A DNA stretch of 64,000 nt, from assembly GCA_022846635.1 (NCBI GenBank), contig AP025685.1, forward strand, positions 620,001 through 684,000. Direction: 5' to 3'. Positions within the stretch are counted from its first letter, which is position 1. Every line of letters starts with the position of its first letter. A program made the translations under genes and the position numbers. Shown here in pieces: positions 21,978-30,846 of the stretch. The stretch comes from Salmonella enterica subsp. enterica serovar Choleraesuis (lineage in GTDB: Bacteria; Pseudomonadota; Gammaproteobacteria; Enterobacterales; Enterobacteriaceae). The notes below the pieces were generated by a model, which was given only the letters and a program-made list of their open reading frames with translations, did no database searches and had not been told where the DNA came from.

Positions 21978-22400
21978 ATGGCTATGCATCTGAATGAAAA
22001 TACCGATGACAGCGGTGAAATGCATGACATCAACGTCACGCCTTTTATCGACGTTATGCTGGTATTGCTGATTATCTTTATGGTTGCCGCGCCTCTGGCG
22101 ACGGTGGATGTAAAAGTTAATCTGCCAGCATCGTCGAGCCAGCCTCAGCCGCGTCCGGAGAAACCTGTCTATCTGTCGGTAAAAGCGGACAAGGCGATGT
22201 TCCTTGGCAACGATCCGGTGACTAAAGACAACATGGTGGCCGCGCTGAATACCGCGACCGGCGGCAAGAAAGACACCACGATTTTCTTCCGTGCTGATAA
22301 GACCGTTGATTATGAAACCATGATGAATGTGATGGATACATTGCATCAGGCCGGTTACCTGAAAATTGGTTTGGTGGGCGAGGAAGTGACTAAGTCCTGA
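21978..22400 (+). CDS. exbD: ExbD, TonB energy-transducer subunit
   Basis: A 140-residue inner-membrane protein with one transmembrane helix (about residues 23-43) and a periplasmic domain. The functionally essential membrane aspartate is D25 in NVTPFIDVMLVLL. It partners ExbB and TonB. The gene starts six bases after exbB, and a strong terminator follows, so exbBD is a two-gene operon. It is nearly identical to E. coli ExbD. Confidence 0.97.
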   Translation: MAMHLNENTDDSGEMHDINVTPFIDVMLVLLIIFMVAAPLATVDVKVNLPASSSQPQPRPEKPVYLSVKADKAMFLGNDPVTKDNMVAALNTATGGKKDTTIFFRADKTVDYETMMNVMDTLHQAGYLKIGLVGEEVTKS

Positions 22401-22427
22401 ACCGCGCGTCATAATCGGAATGAATAA

Positions 22428-22459
22428 ATGCCAGTCAGTTTTCTGACTGGCATTTTTTT
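22428..22459 (+). terminator. Rho-independent terminator after exbD
   Basis: ATGCCAGTCAG and CTGACTGGCAT form a perfect 11-bp stem with a TTTT loop, followed by seven T residues. Confidence 0.88.
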
Positions 22460-22961
22460 AATGTCCGGAGGCGGGTTCTATAACTTGAAATTATCGTAAT
22501 CAACATTGGTAAAACCAATAACCATGAATAACCCATGGTTAATAAAGTCGCCATCCCATTGACTAAAAGTTATACAAAGGCACGAAAGGTCCACACTTTA
22601 AGGCTAACCGGTTTCCTGCTTAAGTTTTTTGATTTGCATAAATATCAATTGATTAGGAGTTTATGCATTCTGCGAAATATTAACCCTGCTTTTTCGATTA
22701 TTAATATCTCTTCATCATTACAGTTCTTTGTCTTTGTTTTTACAGACAAAAAATCCATCAAAACAATTGTGTTAACTTTGAGTTTATATAATTTTAAATT
22801 TTAATAAAAATTTTTAACAACATCGGAAAAATGGTAAGGTTGTCGCGCACGATATTTAGCCATAAAAGAGGGCGATAGCCCCCAGTAAATATCGGGTCAG
22901 GGGCGTGGTTTCTGGCTGTGCCCTGGTTTCGCGATTACGTAAATATTGAGGCACATTAGAC
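22460..22961. other. AT-rich 500-bp gap before mqo
   Basis: No convincing gene is present. The middle (22600-22830) is strongly AT-rich and contains an 89-codon open frame at 22535-22804 with unusual composition and no clear ribosome-binding site, which I treat as chance. The last 150 bases should hold the mqo promoter and a long leader. No clear CRP or ArcA site could be picked out by eye. Confidence 0.5.
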
Positions 22962-24590
22962 ATGAGGAAGTTCGCACAAGACGGTTCTGATGTCAGAACC
23001 CGGGGTGGGCACGCTACGCCTGCAGAAAGTTCATCGGTTGATGTATTGCTGATAGGTGGCGGTATTATGAGTGCCACTTTAGGCACCTATTTACAGGCAC
23101 TGGAGCCAGGCTGGTCGATGATGATGGTCGAGCGTCTGGATGATGTTGCCCAGGAAAGCTCCAACGGCTGGAACAACGCCGGAACCGGCCACTCGGCCTT
23201 GATGGAGCTGAACTACACCCCCGAACAATCCGACGGTAGCCTCAATACCACCAAAGCCATTGCGATAAACGAATCCTTCCAGATAACCCGTCAGTTCCTG
23301 GCCTGGCAGGTGAAGAATGGCGTTATGCATCAGCCGCACAGCTTTATCAGCAGCGTACCGCACGTCAGCTTCGTCTGGGGCGAGCAAAACGTTAACTTCA
23401 TGCGTAAGCGTGTCCGTGCTCTGAGCCAGCACCCGCTGTTCAACGGCATGGAGTACTCGGAAGATCACGCCGAAATTAGTAAATGGGCACCTCTGGTTAT
23501 GAATGGACGTGATGCCGACCAGAAGGTAGCGGCAACCCGCACCATCGGCGGCACTGACGTTAACTTTGGTGAGGTGACGCGCCAGTTAACCGACAGCCTG
23601 AAGCGCAATTCTCAGTTCTCATTAGAGTTAAATACCGAAGTTCAGAGCCTGAAGCGCTCCGGCGAAGGCTGGCGGGTTTCGCTGCGCAATGCTAAAGGCG
23701 AACGTCGTACCGTGCAGGCGCGTTTTGTATTTATCGGGGCCGGCGGCGCTTCGCTACGTCTGTTGCAAAAATCTGGTATTCCGGCAGCGAAGAAATATGG
23801 CGGGTTCCCGGTGGGTGGTCAATTCCTGGTAACAGACAACCCGGAAGTGGTAAACCAGCATCTGGCTAAGGTTTACGGTAAAGCCTCGGTAGGTGCGCCG
23901 CCGATGTCGGTCCCTCATCTCGACACGCGGCTGCTGGATGGCAAGCGAGTACTACTCTTTGGTCCATTCGCAACCTTCTCCACCCGCTTTTTAAAACAGG
24001 GCTCGCTGATGGATTTGCTGGCCTCGGTTACGCCGTCGAATATGGTGCCGATGATGAAAGTCGGTATCGATAATCTCGACCTGGTGAAGTATCTGATTAA
24101 CCAGGTCATGTTAAGCGATGAAGATCGCGTAGAAGCGCTGCGTGAGTACTATCCTGAGGCGAACCCTGCCGACTGGCGGCTGTGGACGGCGGGCCAGCGG
24201 GTACAGGTTATCTACAACGATCCGCAAAAAGGCGGAGTGCTGAAACTGGGGACCGAAGTTGTCGCCGATGAAGAGGGTACACTTGCAGCGCTGCTGGGCG
24301 CTTCTCCAGGGGCCTCGACTGCGGCACCGATTATGTTGCGGTTGCTGGAGACCGTATTTAAGGAGCAGGTGGCCAGCGAAGCGTGGCAGCAGAAACTGCG
24401 TGCGATGATCCCGTCATGGGGCGTGGCGCTTAACGATGAGCCTGAGCTTGCGGCCAGCATTATGCAGTCCACCAGTGAAGCGCTGCAGCTCGATAGCCAG
24501 GTGCCGCTCAACCGACCGGTAGCAACGCCAGAGCCGGAAGAGCTGGAGAGCGCGGCCGAGGTGCACCAGATGGCGGATATTGCACTGTAA
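22962..24590 (+). CDS. mqo: Malate:quinone oxidoreductase Mqo
   Basis: Mqo is a peripheral membrane FAD enzyme that oxidises malate to oxaloacetate and passes electrons to quinone, bypassing NAD-dependent malate dehydrogenase. The 542-residue protein has the FAD dinucleotide fold at residues 28-40 ([13 protein letters not shown]) and the family segments [31 protein letters not shown] and [14 protein letters not shown]. The start gives [16 protein letters not shown], a short polar extension before the FAD fold. Followed by its own terminator and convergent with the GntP-like gene. Confidence 0.97.
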   Translation: MRKFAQDGSDVRTRGGHATPAESSSVDVLLIGGGIMSATLGTYLQALEPGWSMMMVERLDDVAQESSNGWNNAGTGHSALMELNYTPEQSDGSLNTTKAIAINESFQITRQFLAWQVKNGVMHQPHSFISSVPHVSFVWGEQNVNFMRKRVRALSQHPLFNGMEYSEDHAEISKWAPLVMNGRDADQKVAATRTIGGTDVNFGEVTRQLTDSLKRNSQFSLELNTEVQSLKRSGEGWRVSLRNAKGERRTVQARFVFIGAGGASLRLLQKSGIPAAKKYGGFPVGGQFLVTDNPEVVNQHLAKVYGKASVGAPPMSVPHLDTRLLDGKRVLLFGPFATFSTRFLKQGSLMDLLASVTPSNMVPMMKVGIDNLDLVKYLINQVMLSDEDRVEALREYYPEANPADWRLWTAGQRVQVIYNDPQKGGVLKLGTEVVADEEGTLAALLGASPGASTAAPIMLRLLETVFKEQVASEAWQQKLRAMIPSWGVALNDEPELAASIMQSTSEALQLDSQVPLNRPVATPEPEELESAAEVHQMADIAL

Positions 24591-24596
24591 TGACAG

Positions 24597-24620
24597 GGCC
24601 GCCATCAGGCGGCCTTTTTT
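24597..24620 (+). terminator. Rho-independent terminator after mqo
   Basis: GGCCGCC/GGCGGCC with an ATCA loop and six T residues begins six bases past the mqo stop. Confidence 0.88.
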
Positions 24621-24650
24621 ATTGCCCGTGCTCAATAACTGGCTTCAGTG

Positions 24651-26147
24651 TTAGAAAAATAGCCAATTTATCAGCAGTAAAGTTACCGAGCCGGTAGCCC
24701 ACAGAATTGTGGAAGTTATACTCCAGACCCTAATTTGTTCGGATACTTCAGTCACCCCCAGCGAACGGTTCACCACCCAGAAGTAGGCATCGTTAAAATA
24801 CGAGAACATAAAGGAGCCAATGGTGCAGCCAAGTCCGGCAATGATGGGATCCAGCCCCAGAGTATTAATCATCGGCGCGGTAATACTGGCGGCGGTAATC
24901 ATAGCCACCGCCCCAGAGCCTTGAATCAAGCGAATCAACGTCGAAATAGTTAGTGGCAATAGTACGCCGGGCACCCCGATACTTACGATAAATTCGGCAA
25001 TCATATTTCCCGCGCCGGAATCACGAAGCACCATCCCTAATGCGCCACCGCCGCCGATCACCAGGAAAATGATCCCCGCTGAGCGGATAGCGCTTTCCAT
25101 ATTTTGGGTGACTTCTTTGCGATCGTAGTGGCTACCCAGGCCAATGGTAGCGATAAGCAGCCCGCTGCCGACGGCAATAACCGGGTGGCCCAAAGTCACC
25201 AGCATTTGCGCGACCATGCCTGTCCATTGCCCGGAGAATTGCTCAGCCAGCTTTAGCTCCTTACAGAAAGTCGCCAGCAAAATAAGAATGATAGGGACGA
25301 TAAGCGGTGCAAATGAGATAACCACGCCAGGCAGGCGCTGCTCATCTTGCGTTTGGGACGTCGTCGGGATCAGGCGCTCGCGGCTAAAACCTTCGCCATC
25401 AGCCGTAGGGACGATGTAAATAGAGTTTCCGAGACGGCGAGTATAAAGATATCCGGCGATAGCTACAGGCACCGCGACCAGCATGCTCCAGAGCATAAAG
25501 GTACCGATGGGCATATTGAACTGCGAAGCTACGCCAAACGGGCCGACCGCTGGCGGTATCATACTGTGGCTAATGACCAGGCCAGCCGCCAGAGTTGCAC
25601 CAAGGCCTACGACGGATTTACCGCTGCTGCGCGAAATCGCTTTGACCAGCGGTACCAATACAATAAAGGCTGAATCACAGAATACGGCCATCGAAACTAT
25701 CAGGCCTATGAGGATGAGTGCCAGCTCCTCCCGGCCCTGGCCGAGTAATTTAATAAATGTTTGGGCCATACGCTGAGAGGCGCCGCTAAGTTGCAACAGC
25801 GACCCCATCATGACTCCAAAACCTATCACAATACCGATATGGCCGAGGGTGCCGCCAAATCCTTTAGTAATAGAGGCAATCATCAATTCGCTTTGCATTC
25901 CCCCCAATGAGCCAGATATGACGGCGGCGATGATCAGCGCCGGAAATGCTGTGATGCGGGTTTTTAAGATCATAAAGAGTAGGGCACCGATTGCCACCAG
26001 CAGCCCGCCAATAACCCGTCCGCTTGTGGGATGCTGTTCACCGGCGCTGCCGATAAAAAAGATGGCAAGACCAATACACAACACAATAAAACCTTTTATA
26101 CCGGGACTCAGATGTGTCTTTTTCACTTCCAACAGGTTGTCAGACAT
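24651..26147 (-). CDS. GntP-family sugar-acid permease
   Basis: A 498-residue polytopic permease of the gluconate:H+ symporter (GntP) family, with a dozen or more hydrophobic segments. Typical family sequence is seen in VVGLGATLAAGLVISHSMIPP and in GSGAVAMITAASITAPMI. I chose the ATG at 26147 with GAGG upstream rather than the longer frame. It is the last gene of the DeoR-kinase-pdxA2-permease operon, 46 bases after pdxA2. The enzymes of the operon suggest that it imports a four-carbon sugar acid such as threonate or erythronate, or a precursor. The exact substrate cannot be read from sequence. Confidence 0.88.
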   Translation of the reverse strand: MSDNLLEVKKTHLSPGIKGFIVLCIGLAIFFIGSAGEQHPTSGRVIGGLLVAIGALLFMILKTRITAFPALIIAAVISGSLGGMQSELMIASITKGFGGTLGHIGIVIGFGVMMGSLLQLSGASQRMAQTFIKLLGQGREELALILIGLIVSMAVFCDSAFIVLVPLVKAISRSSGKSVVGLGATLAAGLVISHSMIPPAVGPFGVASQFNMPIGTFMLWSMLVAVPVAIAGYLYTRRLGNSIYIVPTADGEGFSRERLIPTTSQTQDEQRLPGVVISFAPLIVPIILILLATFCKELKLAEQFSGQWTGMVAQMLVTLGHPVIAVGSGLLIATIGLGSHYDRKEVTQNMESAIRSAGIIFLVIGGGGALGMVLRDSGAGNMIAEFIVSIGVPGVLLPLTISTLIRLIQGSGAVAMITAASITAPMINTLGLDPIIAGLGCTIGSFMFSYFNDAYFWVVNRSLGVTEVSEQIRVWSITSTILWATGSVTLLLINWLFF

Positions 26148-26192
26148 GATGACCTCGAAGAGCAAAGGGCGGGCCACAGGCCCGCTGCGAGA

Positions 26193-27188
26193 TTATTTTT
26201 TGAAGCAAGGGGCGTAGAGCGCAGCCAGTCTTACCGCCTCAATCATGCTTATAGGGTCGGCGATACCCTGACCGGCAATATCATTTGCCGTACCGTGATC
26301 GACTGAGGTGCGCAGGATGGGCATACCGTTGGTGATGGAGATGGTGCGGTGAAAATCGACCATCTTGGTCGCGATATGTCCCTGATCGTGATAGGGCGAC
26401 AGCACGGCGTCATATTTCCCTTGCAGGGCAAAATGGAACACGCTGTCGGCGGGTTTTGGCCCGCAAATATTGACCCCGCGTGCCTGAGCCATTTCAATGC
26501 CCGGCAGCAGTATGTCGTCATCTTCACTGCCAAATAGTCCGTGCTCGCCGCCGTGCGGATTAATGGCGGCGACGGTTAAGCGCGGATTATCCAGTCCCAA
26601 TTTTCTTAGCGCCTCAGCACAGCGAATGGCGTAATCGCAAACTTTCTCCGGTGTCAGGCTGCGAATAGCATCAATCAGCGACAGATGGCGGGTAAGAAAG
26701 AAAACCCTTAAATCGCGTACCTGAAACATAGTGAGCGGGTCCGGGGTGGCGGTTAGCTTGCCAAAAATCTCGGTGTGGCCAATAAAATCGACCTTCCCGG
26801 CCTTAAGCGACTCCTTGTTAATTGGCGTAGTGGCCACCGCATCAACCTCGCCCTTAAGGGCCAAATCTATAGAGTGTGCGATACAGGCATAGGCCGCTTT
26901 GCCGCACTGGCCTTGAATCTCCCCTTGTTTAAGGGCCGGCATATTTATTTCGCCGCGATTAATGAGATTTAATATACCAGGGCGTTTATCCATATGCTGG
27001 ATATCTTCAATAATATGAATATCAAGATTTACATTTGAAAACTGTAAAGCCTGCTGAATGACTTCAGGATGGCCAATAACGACCATATCGGCATATTGTT
27101 GCGCTTCGGTAGACGCAATGGTTTTTACGGTGATCTCTGGGCCAATGCCAGCGGCATCCCCCATTGGAATGGCGATTAATGGTTTCAT
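26193..27188 (-). CDS. pdxA2: PdxA2-type 4-phospho-sugar-acid 3-dehydrogenase
   Basis: A 331-residue member of the PdxA family. Dedicated PdxA makes pyridoxine, but the PdxA2 branch oxidises and decarboxylates 4-phospho-D-threonate or 4-phospho-D-erythronate to dihydroxyacetone phosphate. Residues in GDAAGIGPEI, the metal-ligand FIGHTEIF segment (H138), the SPYHDQGHI loop and the HGTANDIAG motif are all intact. The adjoining DUF1537 kinase supports the PdxA2 role over pyridoxine synthesis. Two adjacent ATGs exist; the second (27188) has AGGA seven bases upstream and is used here. Confidence 0.9.
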   Translation of the reverse strand: MKPLIAIPMGDAAGIGPEITVKTIASTEAQQYADMVVIGHPEVIQQALQFSNVNLDIHIIEDIQHMDKRPGILNLINRGEINMPALKQGEIQGQCGKAAYACIAHSIDLALKGEVDAVATTPINKESLKAGKVDFIGHTEIFGKLTATPDPLTMFQVRDLRVFFLTRHLSLIDAIRSLTPEKVCDYAIRCAEALRKLGLDNPRLTVAAINPHGGEHGLFGSEDDDILLPGIEMAQARGVNICGPKPADSVFHFALQGKYDAVLSPYHDQGHIATKMVDFHRTISITNGMPILRTSVDHGTANDIAGQGIADPISMIEAVRLAALYAPCFKK

Positions 27189-27209
27189 CATTATTTCCTG
27201 ATTTATATA

Positions 27210-28514
27210 TTAAGCAGTTTCGGGTTCAGATTTATTAGTTGAGACTTTAGTTGCCAGATAATCGATGCAGTGAATCAGGGTGTCATCATTGCCAACGAAG
27301 CCCCCTTTGGTAATTAATGGAATACCGTTGCATACACCGCCAGTTAAATGTCCATATACTGTTAAAGGCTCGACTTCGTCTTTTAAAATAACGCCGCTGC
27401 CTTGCATCCGTTTGGTAATAGCGATAATGACGTCTCCGCCACTGCCATACAACGCACTAATGGGTGAGTTTTTACTGGTTAAAACCTGAGTGGTTATTTC
27501 AGCAATGCCTTTATTTATCATGCAACTCACGTCGTGAGCGCTCATGGAATATTTTTTAGATAAATTATTAAGGCAGCAAATTTGGTCAGGTTGTTCAACG
27601 GTATCTATTCCTACCGTGTCAAATATTTTGGTTTTATTTATCAACTCCTTCACTAATGGTTGTGCCTGTTGAGGGTTAAGCGCTATGTTAATAAGTTGCT
27701 CTGCACTTAGCGTTTCGATATATACCTGGCGCTCATAGCGAAGTTTTTTTATTTGCCTTTGTGTGAGCTCTGAAATGCTGCCAATAGCAATAAATATTTT
27801 ATTTGTTCTTTTTCTGCCGCTGGAGAATTTTATATAGCTTAAATGGGCGGTAAACACGCCGGGGTCCACGCAGAATATGGGGATTTTTGAATGAGCCACT
27901 GCCTGGGCTATCTGTATAACATTATCGTCGGTGGTGGCATCAATTACGACGATCCGCGCATTACGTTGATAAAGCTCTGCCAGCTTTTGGCTCAGTACCT
28001 GCTCACCGGCAAGAACATCGCGCAGCGCAATATGTTCAACGTTCTTATTGGTCTGCTGGCGAAATAACTCCACTACCGAGGATTCCGTCATCGGGTTTTT
28101 GGGGTCATTGCGCATCATCGTATTTTGCAAAGGAATACCGTCTACCAGCAGCGAGCCGCCAACGCATATACGCCCGCTGGATGGGTAGACCGGTACCACT
28201 ACCGCCATCAGATAGGGAAATCGGTCAATGACCGCATCTACTTCAGCACCGAGGTTTCCCCGCAGCGTAGAATCGATGCGTTTGCTAATCAGGGTATTAG
28301 CCGGATCGATAATATCGAGATATTTTCCCACCCGCGCGTAGGCTTCGGCGGGGGGGATCGAACGCGAATCGGTAGAGAAAGAGACCACGTCGTACGCATC
28401 AAATTTATTATCCGATGAGTCCAGACAGGTCAGTGTAGTAAAACCCCGGGTACTTAGCAGTGCCGCAGTAGCATTTGCTCCCGTTAAATCATCCGCTATT
28501 ATAGAAATTCTCAC
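27210..28514 (-). CDS. Four-carbon acid-sugar kinase (DUF1537; D-threonate or D-erythronate kinase)
   Basis: A 434-residue kinase of the DUF1537 family, known to phosphorylate four-carbon sugar acids. The N-terminal substrate domain begins MRISIIADDLTGANATAALL and includes SKRIDSTLRGNLGAE. The C-terminal nucleotide domain holds GSGGDV and GGVCNGIPLITKGGFVGNDD. These are the family's paired signatures. It lies between the DeoR regulator and pdxA2 in one operon. It may be a DtnK or DerK type enzyme; sequence alone does not settle which stereoisomer is used. Confidence 0.88.
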   Translation of the reverse strand: MRISIIADDLTGANATAALLSTRGFTTLTCLDSSDNKFDAYDVVSFSTDSRSIPPAEAYARVGKYLDIIDPANTLISKRIDSTLRGNLGAEVDAVIDRFPYLMAVVVPVYPSSGRICVGGSLLVDGIPLQNTMMRNDPKNPMTESSVVELFRQQTNKNVEHIALRDVLAGEQVLSQKLAELYQRNARIVVIDATTDDNVIQIAQAVAHSKIPIFCVDPGVFTAHLSYIKFSSGRKRTNKIFIAIGSISELTQRQIKKLRYERQVYIETLSAEQLINIALNPQQAQPLVKELINKTKIFDTVGIDTVEQPDQICCLNNLSKKYSMSAHDVSCMINKGIAEITTQVLTSKNSPISALYGSGGDVIIAITKRMQGSGVILKDEVEPLTVYGHLTGGVCNGIPLITKGGFVGNDDTLIHCIDYLATKVSTNKSEPETA

Positions 28515-28544
28515 AGTGCCCCCTCAAGATGAATAAGTATCCGC

Positions 28545-29252
28545 TCATTCATTATCCGTTAAGACATGACTGAAATAATCCATGTCTGCAATTTTGTAAG
28601 GACAGAAAATATTCTCTTTACTGCTATCGGTTAATAATATTGCCTTAGCCGATTTACTGGCCGCCATCCATTTGCAATCAGCTTTTGCCTGGGTGGTGGT
28701 CATTGCGCCATTACCAGTAGAAAAACCATCGGCGCCAATAAAAGCAATGTCATAAGAGTGGTTAGCTAAAAAACGCAATGTTTCGGTGCTATAAGCCGTC
28801 CGGCTTTCCTTTGAAAGCTCACCTGGGCAGATGATAGTTGTTACCATCGGTTTTTCATTTAAAATAAATGCCGTATTAATATCATTGGTCATTACTGTGA
28901 GTGGAATATCAATAAGATATGCCAGCTCTTTAACGGTGGTGCCACCATCCATAAAAACAATTTGATTAGGAACTAACAATTTATATGCCTGGAGTGCAAT
29001 TCTCTTTTTGGCATCAGTGTTTGCCTGTGCTTTATCTTTATACTCTGGGCTCTTATCAATAAAATTTTTTATAATCTGTCCGCCAAAGACGACTTTAACC
29101 ATCCCCTGACTTTGCAATTCATCTACATCGCGGCGAATAGTCATTTGAGAGACTTCAAAATAGTCGGCCAGCTCACTTATAGTAAGTGAATCCTTTTCAT
29201 TTAATAACTGGATTGTGCGCTCAACTCTTTTCTCTTTGCTATATCGTGGCAT
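28545..29252 (-). CDS. DeoR-family transcriptional regulator of the sugar-acid operon
   Basis: A 235-residue DeoR/GlpR-type repressor. The N-terminal helix-turn-helix reads LTISELADYFEVSQMTIRRD (about residues 23-42), followed by the DeoRC sugar-phosphate-binding domain with DGGTTVKELA and IGADGFSTGNGAMTT. It is the first gene of the operon with the kinase, PdxA2 and the permease, and is divergent from the SIS-CBS gene. A phosphorylated pathway intermediate is the likely inducer. A cluster of TCACA/TGTGA repeats in the divergent gap is a candidate operator. Confidence 0.9.
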   Translation of the reverse strand: MPRYSKEKRVERTIQLLNEKDSLTISELADYFEVSQMTIRRDVDELQSQGMVKVVFGGQIIKNFIDKSPEYKDKAQANTDAKKRIALQAYKLLVPNQIVFMDGGTTVKELAYLIDIPLTVMTNDINTAFILNEKPMVTTIICPGELSKESRTAYSTETLRFLANHSYDIAFIGADGFSTGNGAMTTTQAKADCKWMAASKSAKAILLTDSSKENIFCPYKIADMDYFSHVLTDNE

Positions 29253-29297
29253 CTGTTTTTTTATATCTGATTTAACATGGCATCAGATTAACAGAGT

Positions 29298-29365
29298 TCA
29301 CAATATTGAATGTGATCGATGTCTCATAATAACATTGAAATCACAAAATCACATATGAATTCACA
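29298..29365. promoter_or_regulatory. Cluster of TCACA/TGTGA elements between the DeoR and SIS-CBS genes
   Basis: Five copies of TCACA or its complement occur in 68 bases: 29298, 29311 (as TGTGA), 29341, 29349 and 29361. Two of them form the inverted repeat TTCACA-N8-TGTGAT. TGTGATCGATGTCTCA at 29311-29326 also resembles half of a CRP site. The cluster fills the divergent promoter region, so it is a reasonable operator for the DeoR protein, for CRP, or for both. Confidence 0.45.
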
Positions 29366-29416
29366 AGGGATGTAATACCCTGCTGTACGCAGGTCATCTA
29401 AATTAACGAGGCTATT

Positions 29417-30415
29417 ATGAATCCAGAAAGTCGGTTAACCGCAGACACTATCATTGAGCAGGGGCGCTATGTGCTGGAGCAGGAAGCTATGGCGCTGCGT
29501 GCTGCCGTGAATACCCTTGATGATTCTTTTGCCCAGGCGGTGAATCTTATCCTTAACATACAAGGACGAGTCATTGTTACCGGAATGGGCAAGCCTGGCT
29601 ATATCGCCCATAAAACGGCGGCAACGCTTGCCAGCACCGGGACGCCCGCATTTTTTTTGCATCCGGCGGAAGGTGCGCACGGCGATCTTGGTATGGTGAC
29701 ATCACAGGATGTGGTGCTGGCCATTTCAAACAGCGGCGAAACGGCAGAGTTAATTAACATACTGCCGGTAATAAAAAGGATCGGTGCATCCCTTATCTCT
29801 ATTTGTGGCGATCCTCAATCTACCCTGGTGCGCCATAGCGATGTGTTTATCAGTGCACAGGTTTCTGCTGAATGTTGTCCACTCAATCTGGCGCCAACCA
29901 GCAGCACCACCCTGGCTTTGGCGCTGGGAGATGCTCTGGCGGTCGCGCTAATGCATCAGCGTGCGTTTAAAGCGGAGGATTTCGCGTTATATCATCCCGG
30001 CGGCGCACTTGGCCGACGGTTGCTGCTAACGGTTGGGAAAGTTATGCGTACCGGGCTGGCCGGATGTTGCCTGACTCGTGACAAAACGATCCTGGATGCT
30101 CTGTTTGCGATGACCAGCCATCTGTCGGGAGCCGCTGTGATTGTTGATGAGCACAATCACTTGCAGGGTATTGTTACCGATGGTGATATCCGTCGTTATG
30201 TTATGCATAACAACTTATTTATGACTCAGCCGGTCACGGAAATTATGAAATCCCATCCTCTGACTATTTATGAAGACTGCCTGGTGGATGAGGCCATTCG
30301 CGTCATGGAGCAGCATAAACCGGCACCGGTAACGGTTCTCCCGGTGCTTAATCGCCGCGATCGGGTGTGTGGGTTAATTCATATTACCGATATGCTGAGT
30401 AAAAAAGTTATCTGA
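29417..30415 (+). CDS. SIS-CBS sugar-phosphate isomerase (KpsF/GutQ/KdsD family)
   Basis: A 332-residue protein with an N-terminal SIS domain and two C-terminal CBS repeats (about 205-332), the layout of arabinose 5-phosphate isomerases. The catalytic positions reported for KdsD are all present with the same numbering: K59 in GMGKPG, H88 in EGAHGDLG, E111 in NSGETAEL, E152 in AECCPLNLAP and H193 in YHPGGALG. It is therefore probably an active isomerase. No capsule, Kdo or glucitol genes are near. Instead it is divergent from a four-carbon sugar-acid operon, so its substrate may differ from arabinose 5-phosphate. Confidence 0.88.
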   Translation: MNPESRLTADTIIEQGRYVLEQEAMALRAAVNTLDDSFAQAVNLILNIQGRVIVTGMGKPGYIAHKTAATLASTGTPAFFLHPAEGAHGDLGMVTSQDVVLAISNSGETAELINILPVIKRIGASLISICGDPQSTLVRHSDVFISAQVSAECCPLNLAPTSSTTLALALGDALAVALMHQRAFKAEDFALYHPGGALGRRLLLTVGKVMRTGLAGCCLTRDKTILDALFAMTSHLSGAAVIVDEHNHLQGIVTDGDIRRYVMHNNLFMTQPVTEIMKSHPLTIYEDCLVDEAIRVMEQHKPAPVTVLPVLNRRDRVCGLIHITDMLSKKVI

Positions 30416-30846
30416 GCAGTGTATTCGCGGGCGGTATCTGGCTGATGCCGCCGCTCTGCAAATGAGATTTATCAATAACTAATTCCATATTTTAAATATG
30501 GTTATTGCCGGTCGAGTTTTTAATATCTATTCAACTATCTCCTCCCCGCTTTACTCTCCCCATACCCGTCGAAACCAGCATCAATATTAATAATGGCTTT
30601 AGTTCGGCAGTCAGGGGAATTGAGCCCCAAAGTGTTTAATTAAAACAGGTCTCTTGCTAAGTAAATAAAAAAGGGGACGGAGTCGATTAGTTTGTGCTTG
30701 TACAAAAAATAACCCGTTTGAATGTGCAGTTAATGCCCCTGACCTTTGAAAAGTGATATCGATCATTCTTTGACTGGCGATTATTGGAAAAATAGCGCCC
30801 AGGGACGTTCAAGGACATTTTGTTAATTCAAACGAGGATGGGCTTT
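30416..30846. other. 430-bp intergenic region upstream of the histamine genes
   Basis: No gene is seen. Notable elements are a GGCGG/CCGCC hairpin just after the isomerase gene without a T-run, a CCATATTT/AAATATGG palindrome near 30484-30501, and an FNR/CRP-like palindrome at 30753-30766. Composition is AT-rich in the middle. The region should carry the hdcT-hdc promoter. Confidence 0.5.
30753..30766. promoter_or_regulatory. FNR/CRP-like palindrome upstream of hdcT
   Basis: GTGATATCGATCAT matches the FNR consensus TTGATnnnnATCAA at eight of ten positions and also resembles the CRP site GTGA-N6-TCAC. Its centre is about 87 bases before the hdcT start. Control of histidine decarboxylase by low oxygen or catabolite state would be biologically sensible. 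The match is modest. Confidence 0.3.

Noticed and set aside
22535-22804. An 89-codon open frame in the AT-rich gap before mqo
   Set aside because: Composition follows the AT-rich background, there is no good ribosome-binding site and the product resembles nothing I know.
26193-27188. Assignment as core pyridoxine gene pdxA
   Set aside because: Core pdxA sits with surA and ksgA; here the gene is in an operon with a DUF1537 kinase and a GntP permease, which fits PdxA2.
29417-30415. Assignment of the SIS-CBS gene as capsule kpsF or glucitol gutQ
   Set aside because: Domain layout and active site fit the family, but neither capsule nor glucitol genes are in the neighbourhood, so a specific symbol is not justified.
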